This document shows positions 43,956-53,031 of a stretch of 64,000 nt of DNA, piece after piece. Under the pieces are notes generated by a model, which was not told the DNA's origin, searched no databases, and saw only the letters and a program-made list of their open reading frames with translations. How positions within the stretch are numbered: position 1 is the first letter of the stretch; each line of letters begins with the position of its first letter. Origin of the DNA: Spirochaetaceae bacterium (GTDB lineage Bacteria > Spirochaetota > Spirochaetia > Treponematales > Treponemataceae); contig JAFQDD010000004.1 of assembly GCA_017416145.1 (NCBI GenBank), positions 42,429 through 106,428 of the forward strand, written 5' to 3'. Position numbers and translations under genes: made by a program.

Positions 43956-44912
43956 TTTTATTACAACCATCGTACGTACGATATTTTTGAAATCTTCAAC
44001 AAGTTCTTTTTCTCTGTCCTTATATCCACCTCTTATTCCCATAAACATGGTAAAGACAGCTTTTTCTGTTTGTGCAACAAAAATATATTCTACAAAAGAA
44101 TTAGGTAGATTATAGCTTCTGTACATTGCATATGATAAAACTTTATCATTGTTGTCTATTTGAAAATCAACTACTTCATATTCTGGATTAATTCCATAAT
44201 TTTTATAATTGTTTTCATCCTGTTCCATAAAAGATTGTGCAGAAATTGAATTTCCATCTTCAAAGTTTGCTAAAATATATACAGTTGTATCATATCCTTT
44301 ATCTTCTGAAAAAGAGTCGGAAGGTAAAAGCCCAAACTTACAATTTACACTATCAGAAAACCAATAATTTGTCTTCCAGTTTTTCGGGATTATAAATGTA
44401 AAATCACAGAAAATAGAAGTTACATGTTGGATTCCATTTTTTTCAAGAATAGGATAATAATGATCTCCAAAAAGTTTATATGCATAGATTTGATCTTCAG
44501 AAATATCATATAAAGCTGTCCATATTTTTAATGTATTCATAACCGAAAGTATCGGCACATCAGCCAATTCATCCAGACTTTTTACAAAGGCATTAAAATT
44601 TAAACAGATGTATTTTTTATTTTCTTTTTCAAATCCGATAACCTGTAATTTGAATTCATCAATATGTTCCAGCACTGTTTCAAAATCTGGAAACTGATAC
44701 ATATTGTCTTGTATAGATTTTCCAGTAGCTTTAAGAGCTTTTTTGATTTCGTTTTCAGAAGGTTTGTATATTGGATTTCCTTCAAAATTCCCAGCTGGCA
44801 TTTTAGCAATTACAGTATTTGAAGAATTAAACTTTTCTTCAAATTTTAGATTATTTGCAAAAACAAATATGCTCATTAATAACAAATAACTAGTTAATAA
44901 TACTTTTTTCAT
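43950..44912 (-). CDS. Secreted protein of unknown function
   Basis: A 320-residue protein with a signal peptide (MKKVLLTSYLLLMSIFVFANN). The middle part (IWTALYDISEDQIYAYKLFGDHYYPI) and the C-terminal half (FTFIIPKNWKTNYWF, AVFTMFMGIRGGYKDREKELVEDFKNIVRTM) have the alternating beta layout common to secreted stress or lipoprotein-like domains that begin with IPKNW. No lipobox cysteine. The ATG follows AAGGAGAAAAA. One cassette of the array. Confidence 0.65.
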   Translation of the reverse strand: MKKVLLTSYLLLMSIFVFANNLKFEEKFNSSNTVIAKMPAGNFEGNPIYKPSENEIKKALKATGKSIQDNMYQFPDFETVLEHIDEFKLQVIGFEKENKKYICLNFNAFVKSLDELADVPILSVMNTLKIWTALYDISEDQIYAYKLFGDHYYPILEKNGIQHVTSIFCDFTFIIPKNWKTNYWFSDSVNCKFGLLPSDSFSEDKGYDTTVYILANFEDGNSISAQSFMEQDENNYKNYGINPEYEVVDFQIDNNDKVLSYAMYRSYNLPNSFVEYIFVAQTEKAVFTMFMGIRGGYKDREKELVEDFKNIVRTMVVIKG

Positions 44913-44930
44913 TTTTTCTCCTTCATTAAA

Positions 44931-45012
44931 GTGCCCCTATACCAACGCACTTAAACCGTAAAAACGGTTTTGCCGGTTTGTCGGCTACGAAAGCTATGTT
45001 ATGTGATTTTAT
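44931..45012 (-). repeat. attC-like cassette site D
   Basis: On the minus strand: AAAATCACATAACATAGC, TTCGTAGCCGAC, an ACCGTTTTTACGGT hairpin, AAGTGCGTTGGTAT. It begins near an ACATAAC core (compare RYYYAAC) and ends near GTTGGTA (compare GTTRRRY). It is the cleanest of the sites. Confidence 0.6.
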
Positions 45013-45091
45013 TTATCATCATCTTCATAATTAAATTCAATTTTACTTTGAAGAAGTATTCTGGATTTTTTTTGCTTCGTCATTAAATTTT

Positions 45092-45535
45092 TCAATCTTC
45101 TTTTTTTTCAGCTCTTTCCTTATCCATAATATATTTTGCAACATAAGGACAGAGGGTAAAAATCCTTGTATAAAGACTTCCTTTTTGCATTTCTAAGGGA
45201 ACTTTTATATCAAGTTTATTATTATTTGCATCAAGAAATGTTCTAGCACCTTTGATATGGCACAGCAGTCTGCTTCCCTTAAAAATCATTGCAGGCATTG
45301 TCGTACCAAAGCCATATTCAGAAGTTGCTTCAATACAATATTCACATTCATCACAAAAAATATAAATTGTGGGACCTTTACGAATTCCAGTAAATACGAA
45401 AGAATGATTGCATTTTTCGCATGTTAAAACTTCCATACGATTTCCGCATTTTTTGCAGTTATGAGAATATGAATAAAATTTTGATTTTTCAAACGAAAAA
45501 GGTTTGCCACATTTATCGCAATATAAAGTCTTCAT
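45092..45535 (-). CDS. Multi-zinc-ribbon protein
   Basis: A 147-residue protein from the ATG at 45535 after CAGGAG. It has repeated CxxC pairs: CDKCGKPF, CKKCGNRM, CEKCNHSF and CDECEYC in the first 75 residues, that is two zinc ribbons. After its stop, two other frames stay open for 20-25 codons (one reading KIEFNYEDDDK up to site D), so the C-terminus may have been shortened by a frameshift. One cassette between sites F and D. Confidence 0.65.
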   Translation of the reverse strand: MKTLYCDKCGKPFSFEKSKFYSYSHNCKKCGNRMEVLTCEKCNHSFVFTGIRKGPTIYIFCDECEYCIEATSEYGFGTTMPAMIFKGSRLLCHIKGARTFLDANNNKLDIKVPLEMQKGSLYTRIFTLCPYVAKYIMDKERAEKKED

Positions 45536-45559
45536 TATTTCTCCTGATTCTTTTACCAA

Positions 45560-45615
45560 AAGCACCATGTCCGACTATTCGTCTAATATCACCTTATACC
45601 ACAAATCAACATTTC
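45560..45615 (-). repeat. attC-like cassette site F
   Basis: ATAGTCGGACATGGTGCTTT on the minus strand, matching site E, preceded by a GAC/GTC-based small hairpin. It lies before the zinc-ribbon gene. Confidence 0.45.
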
Positions 45616-46250
45616 TAATCATGGAAAAAATTCCCATTTTCGTCTTTTTCCATAAATTCAAATGTGTGATAATTTGCTAACCATGCACTGTCAGGAGAAA
45701 GCTGTCCGTTTTCGGTTATACCTATAAATTCTAAATCATTAAAAAGAAAAACCCTCATAACAACACCTTGGTTTTCTTTACAAAAGAATTCAACCATCAT
45801 GTATTTATAATCTTTTGCATAATCTGATTCAGGATTTTGAAAAAATGCCGTACAGCCAAAATCACCATTAAATTCGTTTTTTACATCGGCATCATTGAAA
45901 GAGCTAATAGCATTTTCTGGAACTTCAAAACCTGTAATATTGTTGATACACATAAACACCAACATAGCAAATTGCATTCGTAAATCACTATCATCTTCCC
46001 CAATGTCTGTAAACAAAGAGTATCGAACTTCAGCATTTATATTTCCTCTATTGATTGAAAAGGTTTGCGTTACATTTACATCTTCATTTTGGTTGTTATC
46101 TGCAACTTTCATATCTTTTGTAAGATAATAAAGAACATCAAATTCTTTTTCAGATTCTGTAACTTTAAATCTGCTTCCCATAATTTCTGCAAAACAATTT
46201 CCTAAAGCTAGAACACAAATCAAAAACATTAAAATTACTTTTTTTTTCAT
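45615..46250 (-). CDS. Secreted protein of unknown function
   Basis: A 211-residue protein from the ATG at 46250 after TTAGGAGG; a signal peptide follows (KKKVILMFLICVLALGNCFAE). The mature part is acidic with an alternating beta/alpha pattern (FDVLYYLTKDMKVADN, YAKDYKYMMVEFFCKENQGVVMRVF). No known motif. One cassette. Confidence 0.65.
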   Translation of the reverse strand: MKKKVILMFLICVLALGNCFAEIMGSRFKVTESEKEFDVLYYLTKDMKVADNNQNEDVNVTQTFSINRGNINAEVRYSLFTDIGEDDSDLRMQFAMLVFMCINNITGFEVPENAISSFNDADVKNEFNGDFGCTAFFQNPESDYAKDYKYMMVEFFCKENQGVVMRVFLFNDLEFIGITENGQLSPDSAWLANYHTFEFMEKDENGNFFHD

Positions 46251-46269
46251 TTTATTTCCTCCTAAAAAG

Positions 46270-46433
46270 ACAGGGCAGCGTCGCATCCACCTAACTTTTC
46301 ATTCACTATCCACTACAAAAACAAAAAAGGTCGGTACAATCTTACGTTGGAATAGCTTTTCTTCTTATTATAACATGGTTTATTTCAAAATGAAACGGTT
46401 TTATGGGGATATAAAGCTTTGTGATTTTATTCG
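46270..46433 (-). repeat. attC-like cassette sites G/H
   Basis: The right part ends AAAGTTAGGTGGATGCGACG, where GTTAGGT is a perfect GTTRRRY core, and the inner TTCCAAC matches RYYYAAC at six of seven positions. About 80 bp to the other side, GAATAAAATCACAAAGC repeats the opening of sites A and D. It may be one long site or two abutting ones. Confidence 0.5.
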
Positions 46434-46560
46434 GAGAGGTCGCTGTCGCCTTTGCTGTGAGTTTTTTTGGTGTGTGGGAAGAAGATTAACAATATAATAC
46501 TAAGGTAGATTTTGCATATAAAACCTACCTTAAATAATCGTTCAAAACTTGACTGTTTTT

Positions 46561-47430
46561 TTAGAATTGCCCGGTGTAACCTAACTGTTTCAATTTGGAT
46601 TGTGTTGACAAATTAAGGTTTGTTCCCACAAATTGATTATGACTTTCAATCCAATCGTAGAAAGCGAATGAAATTTTTTCAACATTGTCAGGGATTGTAA
46701 TTTCTTTTAAATTACTACATTCAGCAAAGGCCGCTTGAGACACGTATTCAATAGTTGATGGAAAACTAATTGATTCCAATGCTGTACATCCAGAAAGTAT
46801 AGGTATATATTTACTTCCTTCTGGAATAATAACAGTTTTTAGTTTATCACAGTTTGAAAGATCTAGAAGATAACTTTCAGGCATCTCCCAATCTTCTATT
46901 TGTAAATTTATTCCTGCAGGAAGTTTTACATATTCAAGAGCATCAAAGTCTGAAAGACTTAGTCCTGTCCATCCACCATAAACCGTTGAACGAACAGAAT
47001 CAGGGAAAACAATATGAGTAATTGTTACATTATTCTTAGGATAAACATATTCTCCTAAAGCTGAATTCCAAAACAAGTTTCCATACTCATGATCTCTTGT
47101 TGCAAGTTTTTCAACTTCTAAAACAGGAAGTCCTTCAATTTCTGCAGGAATAATAATTTTTGAACTTTTTCCAATATATTCTGTAATTTTCACACCTGCA
47201 CCGTCATCTGTCAATGTATATCTAAAGTCAGACGCTGGATTTTCTTTTAACACATCATCTTCTTCTGTAACAACACTTTCACTTTTTACTTCTTCTGTAA
47301 CAACATTTTCACTTTTTACTTTCTCAATTTTCGGATTTACCTCCAATTCTTTTTTTTCATCCTTGTTACAAGCAAAAAATGAAAATCCATACAAAAGTAC
47401 CAACAATAAACAAACAATTTTATTTTTCAT
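46561..47430 (-). CDS. BspA-like leucine-rich repeat lipoprotein
   Basis: A 289-residue lipoprotein. The signal peptide ends in a lipobox (GFSFFAC), so it is anchored in a membrane. A short tandem repeat (VKSENVVTEE, VKSESVVTEE) follows. Residues 75-270 contain BspA/LRR_5-type repeats (CDKLKTVIIPEGSKYIP, CTALESISFPSTIEYV, CSNLKEITIPDNVEKI). BspA-like proteins bind host or bacterial surfaces in oral treponemes. It lies at the upstream end of the array, behind a triple-hairpin leader. Confidence 0.88.
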   Translation of the reverse strand: MKNKIVCLLLVLLYGFSFFACNKDEKKELEVNPKIEKVKSENVVTEEVKSESVVTEEDDVLKENPASDFRYTLTDDGAGVKITEYIGKSSKIIIPAEIEGLPVLEVEKLATRDHEYGNLFWNSALGEYVYPKNNVTITHIVFPDSVRSTVYGGWTGLSLSDFDALEYVKLPAGINLQIEDWEMPESYLLDLSNCDKLKTVIIPEGSKYIPILSGCTALESISFPSTIEYVSQAAFAECSNLKEITIPDNVEKISFAFYDWIESHNQFVGTNLNLSTQSKLKQLGYTGQF

Positions 47431-47460
47431 AAAATCCTCCTAAGATTTTATCCTTTGAGA

Positions 47461-47535
47461 TTTGGGCGAAATCGAGCAATGCGAAGATTTCGCCCAAAGG
47501 TCTTGACTAAGACCTTTGGCTAGTGTACACTAGCC
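47461..47535. repeat. Three consecutive hairpins upstream of the LRR gene
   Basis: A 13-bp perfect stem TTTGGGCGAAATC/GATTTCGCCCAAA (47461-47498), AAGGTCTT/AAGACCTT (47497-47516), and the perfect palindrome GGCTAGTGTACACTAGCC (47518-47535). They directly abut each other and lie in the 5' leader of the LRR gene. Confidence 0.75.
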
Positions 47536-47627
47536 AAATTTTTTCAAGAGGAAATTTAGAATGTAAAAAATTGTTGATTTTCTAAAGTTTTCTCGTTCAG
47601 AAGAAGATATGTTTAAATAATTAAAAT

Positions 47628-48743
47628 CTATTTCTCCAGCACAAATAAATATTCAGAAACGTGAATATCTCGATTTTTCAAGTTGCGGCTGCCTCGAAAT
47701 GTGTTGTAATTGATTTCCACAGTTTTTAGGTGGCCGTATTTTTTTAACATGTCGGTCATTTCTTCAAAAGTGATAAATCCCTCTGAATTGTAAGAAATTA
47801 TCACACACTTGCTATCAAGGTTCTCAATAATTTTTTCCATAGATTGTAAAGCAAGTTTTGGTTTATTAAATACAGACCGATTCCAATCTTGGGTGATGCC
47901 GCTAACTTTGCTAATTCCCACATCCAGTTTATTTTTCAAAATCAAATTGAGCATAAAATAATTTGAGCCATAAGGATGTTGATTGTATGGCGGATCAAGA
48001 TAAGTGATATCAAGATTTTTCAGTTCCTGAGAAAGTTCTACAGTATCTTTTTGAAAGATCTGCAAATCAGACTCAAAATTGCTAAAAATCGGCTCTCGAA
48101 GTTGGATTTTTCCCATAATCCGAGAAAGTGCGTTTTTTCCACTGGCACCAAAACAGCCAATTCCAGTATTTTTATCTTTGTAAAAACCTTTGAACACGCC
48201 GCTGGTATTCACGTGAATAGAAGCCTCTGTTAAAAGTGGAGCTAGAAAATATTTTTTTAGTTTTTCATCTTCCAGAACCTCATCAATCAAATGCCGATAA
48301 GTGTCGATTAAAAGGGCGTTTTCTCGCGTATAAAAAACTCGCTCTCCCTTCAAAATGTTTTTATCATCCTTTGGAGCATAATTTTCAGAAATGATTCCAG
48401 AAATTTTCTCGTTTTGGCATTTTTCTTCTATTATATTGCGGATTTTTTCACATTTTTCCTTTGGATAATCTGATTTATTTGAAAGATAGCAGCTATTTAT
48501 CATTGCAGAATAATTTTCTAAATCGTTTACAATCAATTTTTCGGCGTGGGATTTTAACATTCGAGCCACAATTCCAGAGCCAGAAAACAAATCAGCACAG
48601 ACAAGTTTTTCTTTCTTGAGTTTTTGTGAAATCAACTCAACTTCATGCTCAATATGAGAAAGCAAACTCCGCTTATTTCCGAGATATGTAATTATTTGTG
48701 TTGTAAGGAAATCTTTATTTTCTTGTAACTGCATTTTTTTCAC
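47628..48743 (-). CDS. D12-class N6-adenine DNA methyltransferase
   Basis: A 371-residue methylase of the Dam/D12 (alpha) class. TYLGNKRSLLSHI near residue 20 is motif X, LVCADLFSGSGIVARML near 47-63 motif I, and ITYLDPPYNQHPYGSNY near 243-259 the catalytic DPPY motif IV. No restriction gene pairs with it directly; it is either orphan or linked to defence island 2. The ATG follows a weak site. The stop is close to the hairpin cluster before the cassette array. Confidence 0.9.
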   Translation of the reverse strand: MKKMQLQENKDFLTTQIITYLGNKRSLLSHIEHEVELISQKLKKEKLVCADLFSGSGIVARMLKSHAEKLIVNDLENYSAMINSCYLSNKSDYPKEKCEKIRNIIEEKCQNEKISGIISENYAPKDDKNILKGERVFYTRENALLIDTYRHLIDEVLEDEKLKKYFLAPLLTEASIHVNTSGVFKGFYKDKNTGIGCFGASGKNALSRIMGKIQLREPIFSNFESDLQIFQKDTVELSQELKNLDITYLDPPYNQHPYGSNYFMLNLILKNKLDVGISKVSGITQDWNRSVFNKPKLALQSMEKIIENLDSKCVIISYNSEGFITFEEMTDMLKKYGHLKTVEINYNTFRGSRNLKNRDIHVSEYLFVLEK

Positions 48744-48869
48744 TTAAATCTTTCTATCAGCTTTGATTTTACCACAAAACTGAAGAAAATTGAATATGAA
48801 AGAAAATAATATGCTATAATAGATGAAGAACCATCAACGAGAAAAATGATAATGGATAAAGAATAGCAT

Positions 48870-50678
48870 TTATAGTTTTTTGTAATATTCTTTTATTTTT
48901 GCAGCCATTAGTTTTCGTCTTTGTAACAAGAATTCTTCATAATTTTCAAATGTCCAATTCTTTATTTCCAAAGGAATACAGTTATCGTCAAGATTTTTCT
49001 TGATTGCATCTTCTGTTTTTAGATTGCCAATAACATAATTCTGGTTTATAAGTTGATTCCAAACTTTTGAAAAATATACGCTTGGTTCATCTTTTCCAAC
49101 TGCAATATTTGTTGGAGTATCAAGATAAGTAAAGTTTGCAACTTGATTGTATTTTGATTTATCTTTTATCCCATTATCAATTAAATATTGTTTTGGGAAA
49201 ATATGATGAACATCACCCATTGTTGTAATTAAATTTGAAAATTTTGAACCTTCATTAAATAATGAATCTCTACCATCTCGACAAGCAGCCGCCCAAAACA
49301 CATTGATATATGGACTGTTTACAACAGAAGTTTCAAGTTTTTGCACAAGTTCAATATTCCAAAATGTATCAGAAAGAGTTTGTTCAACTTCTGAAAGATA
49401 AACTAAAAATCCTTTGTCTTTGATGCGACGCAAATCATGATCCATTGCTGTTTCTGGAGAAGAAATATAACGTCCTGTGAGTGTGCTCATTACATACCAG
49501 CGTTGTACATAATTTTTTACTTTTGTTTTTTCGATACTAGCATCTTTTAAAAGTAAAAGATAAAGAGTATATGCAAAATCTAAAGTAATTCCAGAATTGA
49601 TAAGTTTTTTAGAAATGAAACCTGCATCCTTTATGGCTAGAACAAATTGCTTAAAATTGTATTCATTCATGTAATCAAGAACACCCGCTGAAAGTTTTGC
49701 AAAAGTATCTTCCGCTATTGATTCTTTAAAATCTTTTGATTCAAAATCGCGACCTTGTAAAAGACTTACTAAATCCTTTAGTTTTCCACGACAGAATTTA
49801 TACATAAAAGCAACACGAAGCATATCAGAATAATCTGGATCATAAATATCTTCGTTATCATCTTTTAACCATTTTAATTTTGTAGCAAATTCTGTTTTTG
49901 AAAATTCTTCGTCTTTTAGCATTTCTGAATACCATTTTGGATCAACTGCTAAATGACTAAAATAATCGATTGCTTTTCTAAGCATATTTCCACCATAAGA
50001 TTCGTTTGCAGCAATACGACTCATAGCAAAATCTGCTTGATTAAGTTTTGTTCCCTGACTATTTATGCGAATAAAAATTTCTGTTACTTCATCAATACTT
50101 AGTTCTTTATCGAATAATTCAATTACGCCTAGTTTACGATTTTTGATGTCGATGAGCTTTGTAATCTGCTGATTAAAATCCTTAGGTGTAATATCAGGAT
50201 TTGTCTCACAGAAGTTTTGAACAAAAGAAAATGAATCAAAGCTTGTCTGGAATATTACAGAAATATCAGGAATCCATTTTTTATCTTTTAAGATAGCATT
50301 GTCCTGAACAGCAAAACATTCTTCATCATTTTTTGCAAAAGGATTGTAAGCAATTGCAATATGCTTCTTTTCAAAATCAGCATTGAATACTTCAAGTCCA
50401 CTTAATGCAGTCATCATGGCAGTAACACGTTGCTGACCGTCAATCATGATTTTTTTGCCAATAGAAAGACTTCCGTCTTTGAGCTTTAAATCCGGACTCT
50501 TAGAGATAATCAAATAACCAGTTGGATAACCTTTATAAAGAGAATCCACAAGGTCACGAACCTGTTTTCCCTTCCATACAAATGGACGCTGAATCTCCGG
50601 GATTGCAATCTCATTTGACTTGATGAAGTTTAAGATTTGTTCGACTGTGTAGTCGTGTACGCTGTATTTTTCGGACAT
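48870..50678 (-). CDS. DUF262/GmrSD-like nuclease, last gene of the multi-TIR operon
   Basis: A 602-residue full-length protein. The DUF262 part carries IPEIQRPFVW (24-33) and the IMIDGQQRVTAMM motif (77-89), needed for nucleotide-dependent activity in GmrSD-type enzymes; a helical middle follows. The C-terminal part has GDVHHIFPKQYL, an HNH-like histidine pair, with AVGKDEPS downstream. Relatives cleave modified phage DNA. It begins 9 bp after the SLOG gene, so it is part of the operon and may be its effector. Confidence 0.88.
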   Translation of the reverse strand: MSEKYSVHDYTVEQILNFIKSNEIAIPEIQRPFVWKGKQVRDLVDSLYKGYPTGYLIISKSPDLKLKDGSLSIGKKIMIDGQQRVTAMMTALSGLEVFNADFEKKHIAIAYNPFAKNDEECFAVQDNAILKDKKWIPDISVIFQTSFDSFSFVQNFCETNPDITPKDFNQQITKLIDIKNRKLGVIELFDKELSIDEVTEIFIRINSQGTKLNQADFAMSRIAANESYGGNMLRKAIDYFSHLAVDPKWYSEMLKDEEFSKTEFATKLKWLKDDNEDIYDPDYSDMLRVAFMYKFCRGKLKDLVSLLQGRDFESKDFKESIAEDTFAKLSAGVLDYMNEYNFKQFVLAIKDAGFISKKLINSGITLDFAYTLYLLLLKDASIEKTKVKNYVQRWYVMSTLTGRYISSPETAMDHDLRRIKDKGFLVYLSEVEQTLSDTFWNIELVQKLETSVVNSPYINVFWAAACRDGRDSLFNEGSKFSNLITTMGDVHHIFPKQYLIDNGIKDKSKYNQVANFTYLDTPTNIAVGKDEPSVYFSKVWNQLINQNYVIGNLKTEDAIKKNLDDNCIPLEIKNWTFENYEEFLLQRRKLMAAKIKEYYKKL

Positions 50679-50687
50679 AGATTTTTC

Positions 50688-51266
50688 CTATTCTATTATT
50701 TCTTTCAATAAAGTTTTAAACATATTCATATATGTTAGTTCTCTTTCTAGAGCTTCGGGAAATTTTTCTTTTTGGGAATCATAAATAATCTTTGCAGCTG
50801 CTCCTGTTGATGCAACAGGCAATAGTCTTGCTTTTGGATGTTCTTTAGAAAAAGCATCAAATTCTTCTTGAACTCTTTCCATACCACCAATAAAAATACC
50901 TGCTTTATAAGCATAATCCTCAATCATGTGTTTTCTCATTTCTTTCAGGCTTTCTGCAATTGTTTCTTTCTTTTTTGTATAAATAACTTTTTGAAAAGCA
51001 TCGTTATCTTGAGGAAACTGCCCCTCAAACCAATTTGACTGATATAAAATCAAATGATTCTTACAATCAAGATTTAAATTTTCTGAAACAGTTCTAATTA
51101 TAGGTGTTATTGCAGGATGTCCACCCCATACAAGAATTGTTTTTGGTAATACAACTGTAACCAAAGCTCGTATTGCTTCGCGAATGGCTAATACATCCAC
51201 TGTAGTAAAATATTTTGGATTTCTATCCTTAACAGGAATACTTGCTGATAAGAAAATATAATTCAT
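50688..51266 (-). CDS. Stand-alone SLOG-like protein
   Basis: A 192-residue Rossmann-like protein. MNYIFLSASIPVKDR, LVWGGHPAITPII (near 44-56) and GIFIGGMERVQEEF (near 122-135) are the glycine-rich strands of the SLOG fold, which binds nucleotide-like signals such as cyclic ADP-ribose forms. In Thoeris, a SLOG domain in ThsA senses the TIR product; here it is encoded alone, 4 bp after a TIR gene and 9 bp before the DUF262 gene. No SIR2 domain, membrane segment or other effector is fused. The family call is by pattern. Confidence 0.72.
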   Translation of the reverse strand: MNYIFLSASIPVKDRNPKYFTTVDVLAIREAIRALVTVVLPKTILVWGGHPAITPIIRTVSENLNLDCKNHLILYQSNWFEGQFPQDNDAFQKVIYTKKKETIAESLKEMRKHMIEDYAYKAGIFIGGMERVQEEFDAFSKEHPKARLLPVASTGAAAKIIYDSQKEKFPEALERELTYMNMFKTLLKEIIE

Positions 51267-51270
51267 AAAT

Positions 51271-52425
51271 TTACCATCCTAACTCTTCTAAATTTGAAAC
51301 TTTGACTGTCTTTATTGGTATATTATATTTATTTATCCAATCTAAATAATTTAACCAAGATTTTAAAATATTTCGATTATCATAAAGCAAATAAAGTTGT
51401 TTTTTATTATGTGGTTCATCAAGAAATTTTCTTGCTGAATTGAAATTTTCCGAATTTGGAATACCCAGTGTTGGAATTATAAGAATATCAACATTTTCTT
51501 TAATTTGCAGATAATTATCTAATTGAATAATATTCTTTTCCTGAGTTTTCGCGTACTTACTGATTTCTCCTATTATATTGCTTTGACGAAATTGAATACT
51601 TCTTGCTCTAAACATTTCTATTTGCATTTTAATTGTATTGAGAGAACTCTTTTTAAATCTTCCGTTCGCAGTAAAGTTTTCATTAGTAAAATCTTCTTTT
51701 TTAAGTTCTATATTTTCAAACAAACTACATTCACTATCTTTATATTTTGACCTATCTGTATCCGACCAAATAAGACGTATTATTCCTATGGATAAAGCAT
51801 TAGCTTGATTAAATTCTTCTATAGTCCATTTACTATCAAAAAAATTCTTAGTATCTAACAAAAGGATTAAATCGCAATCGACCATATAATTCTTTAATTC
51901 TTCTTGAAAATTAAGCATAGGCCGAATTGAAAATGAATCTAAGAAAGGCGAAAATCCATTTTCATTTAGAAAAGAATATAATTGAAGAGCGACTTTTGTT
52001 GAATCAGAACGTTTATAACTAATAAATATTTTTCTTTTTTGAGGAAGTAACTCAAATTTTTCAAGTATAATATTAACTATTTCTGGAATTTTATTTTGTG
52101 TATTAAACTCAAAACAATTAATAGTTGACAAGTTATCTGGTATTTCATTTGGAACTTCTCTTAAATCTGAAACAAGGGGTAATATCAATATATTTTGAGA
52201 TAACAAATTATCTATAATAGTAATGTCACTCTTTTTTTCATTACCAAAGTACAAACAAATTGCTGGATGCTTTATTGATAAGTCTTGTATATTATTAGAA
52301 TCTATTAGCTTAATTACATTCTTGGAGATATGTAATTCATATAATTTGTTTTTTAACTGTTGTATAATTTCATTTGAGTCATTAATTTTATTTCCCAAAA
52401 TAATTAATTGATAAATACCTATCAT
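51271..52425 (-). CDS. TIR-domain protein 4, with N- and C-terminal extra domains
   Basis: A 384-residue protein. The TIR domain lies in the middle, about 130-265: KIFISYKRSDSTKVALQLYSFLNENGFSPFLD, then DLILLLDTKNFFDSKW with the putative catalytic Glu204, at W+4 as in NADase TIRs. The N-terminal 125 residues are a Rossmann-like domain of their own (AICLYFGNEKKSD, LILPLVSDLREVP). The C-terminal 110 residues also look alpha/beta (VDILIIPTLGIPNSENF). It lies 9 bp after TIR 3. Confidence 0.8.
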   Translation of the reverse strand: MIGIYQLIILGNKINDSNEIIQQLKNKLYELHISKNVIKLIDSNNIQDLSIKHPAICLYFGNEKKSDITIIDNLLSQNILILPLVSDLREVPNEIPDNLSTINCFEFNTQNKIPEIVNIILEKFELLPQKRKIFISYKRSDSTKVALQLYSFLNENGFSPFLDSFSIRPMLNFQEELKNYMVDCDLILLLDTKNFFDSKWTIEEFNQANALSIGIIRLIWSDTDRSKYKDSECSLFENIELKKEDFTNENFTANGRFKKSSLNTIKMQIEMFRARSIQFRQSNIIGEISKYAKTQEKNIIQLDNYLQIKENVDILIIPTLGIPNSENFNSARKFLDEPHNKKQLYLLYDNRNILKSWLNYLDWINKYNIPIKTVKVSNLEELGW

Positions 52426-52434
52426 AACTCTCCT

Positions 52435-53016
52435 TTAAATATGACTATATGGTTCTTTTCCTTTTAACCAATCAGAAAATTTTACATACTTACTCCCTTC
52501 ATTAATCCATAAAGTATCTTTACCAGATTCTGCTTTTTCATAAGATAAAAATGGATATAAAGAGAGATATTCCTGACCATTAAAATTGCTGTCTGAACCT
52601 CCCATTAATGGACAAATAGCAACACGCCCGTTTAATCCATCCATTAATCCAGTTTCCCATGGCATCCATTTTGATGAAGAAGAGTTTTCAGAGGTTGCAT
52701 ACAACAAACATTTGCAATTTTGCATTCTCTCTTTTATTGTTTGTGCAGTTTTTGCATTTACATGTGTTCTATCAAGTTCAGAATCTTCTAACCAGTCTAT
52801 ATAAACATTAAGTTTATATTTATTTTTAAATTCATCCGCTAAAGCCAAAACTGCCTTTTTATCTTTATAACTGTGAGATAAAAAAACATCATAAACTATA
52901 GCAGAATCATGGACACAAAAATTTTTTATGCCTTCTCGTAAGACTGTAGATTCCGAGCTATAAATACTTTTTTGTATTATTCTATTTTCTAGTTCACTTT
53001 TACTAAATAAGGCCAT
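52435..53016 (-). CDS. TIR-domain protein 3
   Basis: A 193-residue protein. The TIR domain covers residues 42-150: YDVFLSHSYKDKKAVLALADEF, VYIDWLEDSELDR, then CKCLLYATSENSSSSKW and the likely catalytic Glu121 (WMPWE). The last 40 residues are short and polar. It lies 15 bp after TIR 2. It is distinct in sequence from its three TIR neighbours, so it is not a recent duplication. Confidence 0.85.
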   Translation of the reverse strand: MALFSKSELENRIIQKSIYSSESTVLREGIKNFCVHDSAIVYDVFLSHSYKDKKAVLALADEFKNKYKLNVYIDWLEDSELDRTHVNAKTAQTIKERMQNCKCLLYATSENSSSSKWMPWETGLMDGLNGRVAICPLMGGSDSNFNGQEYLSLYPFLSYEKAESGKDTLWINEGSKYVKFSDWLKGKEPYSHI

Positions 53017-53031
53017 TTTATATAATTCCTA

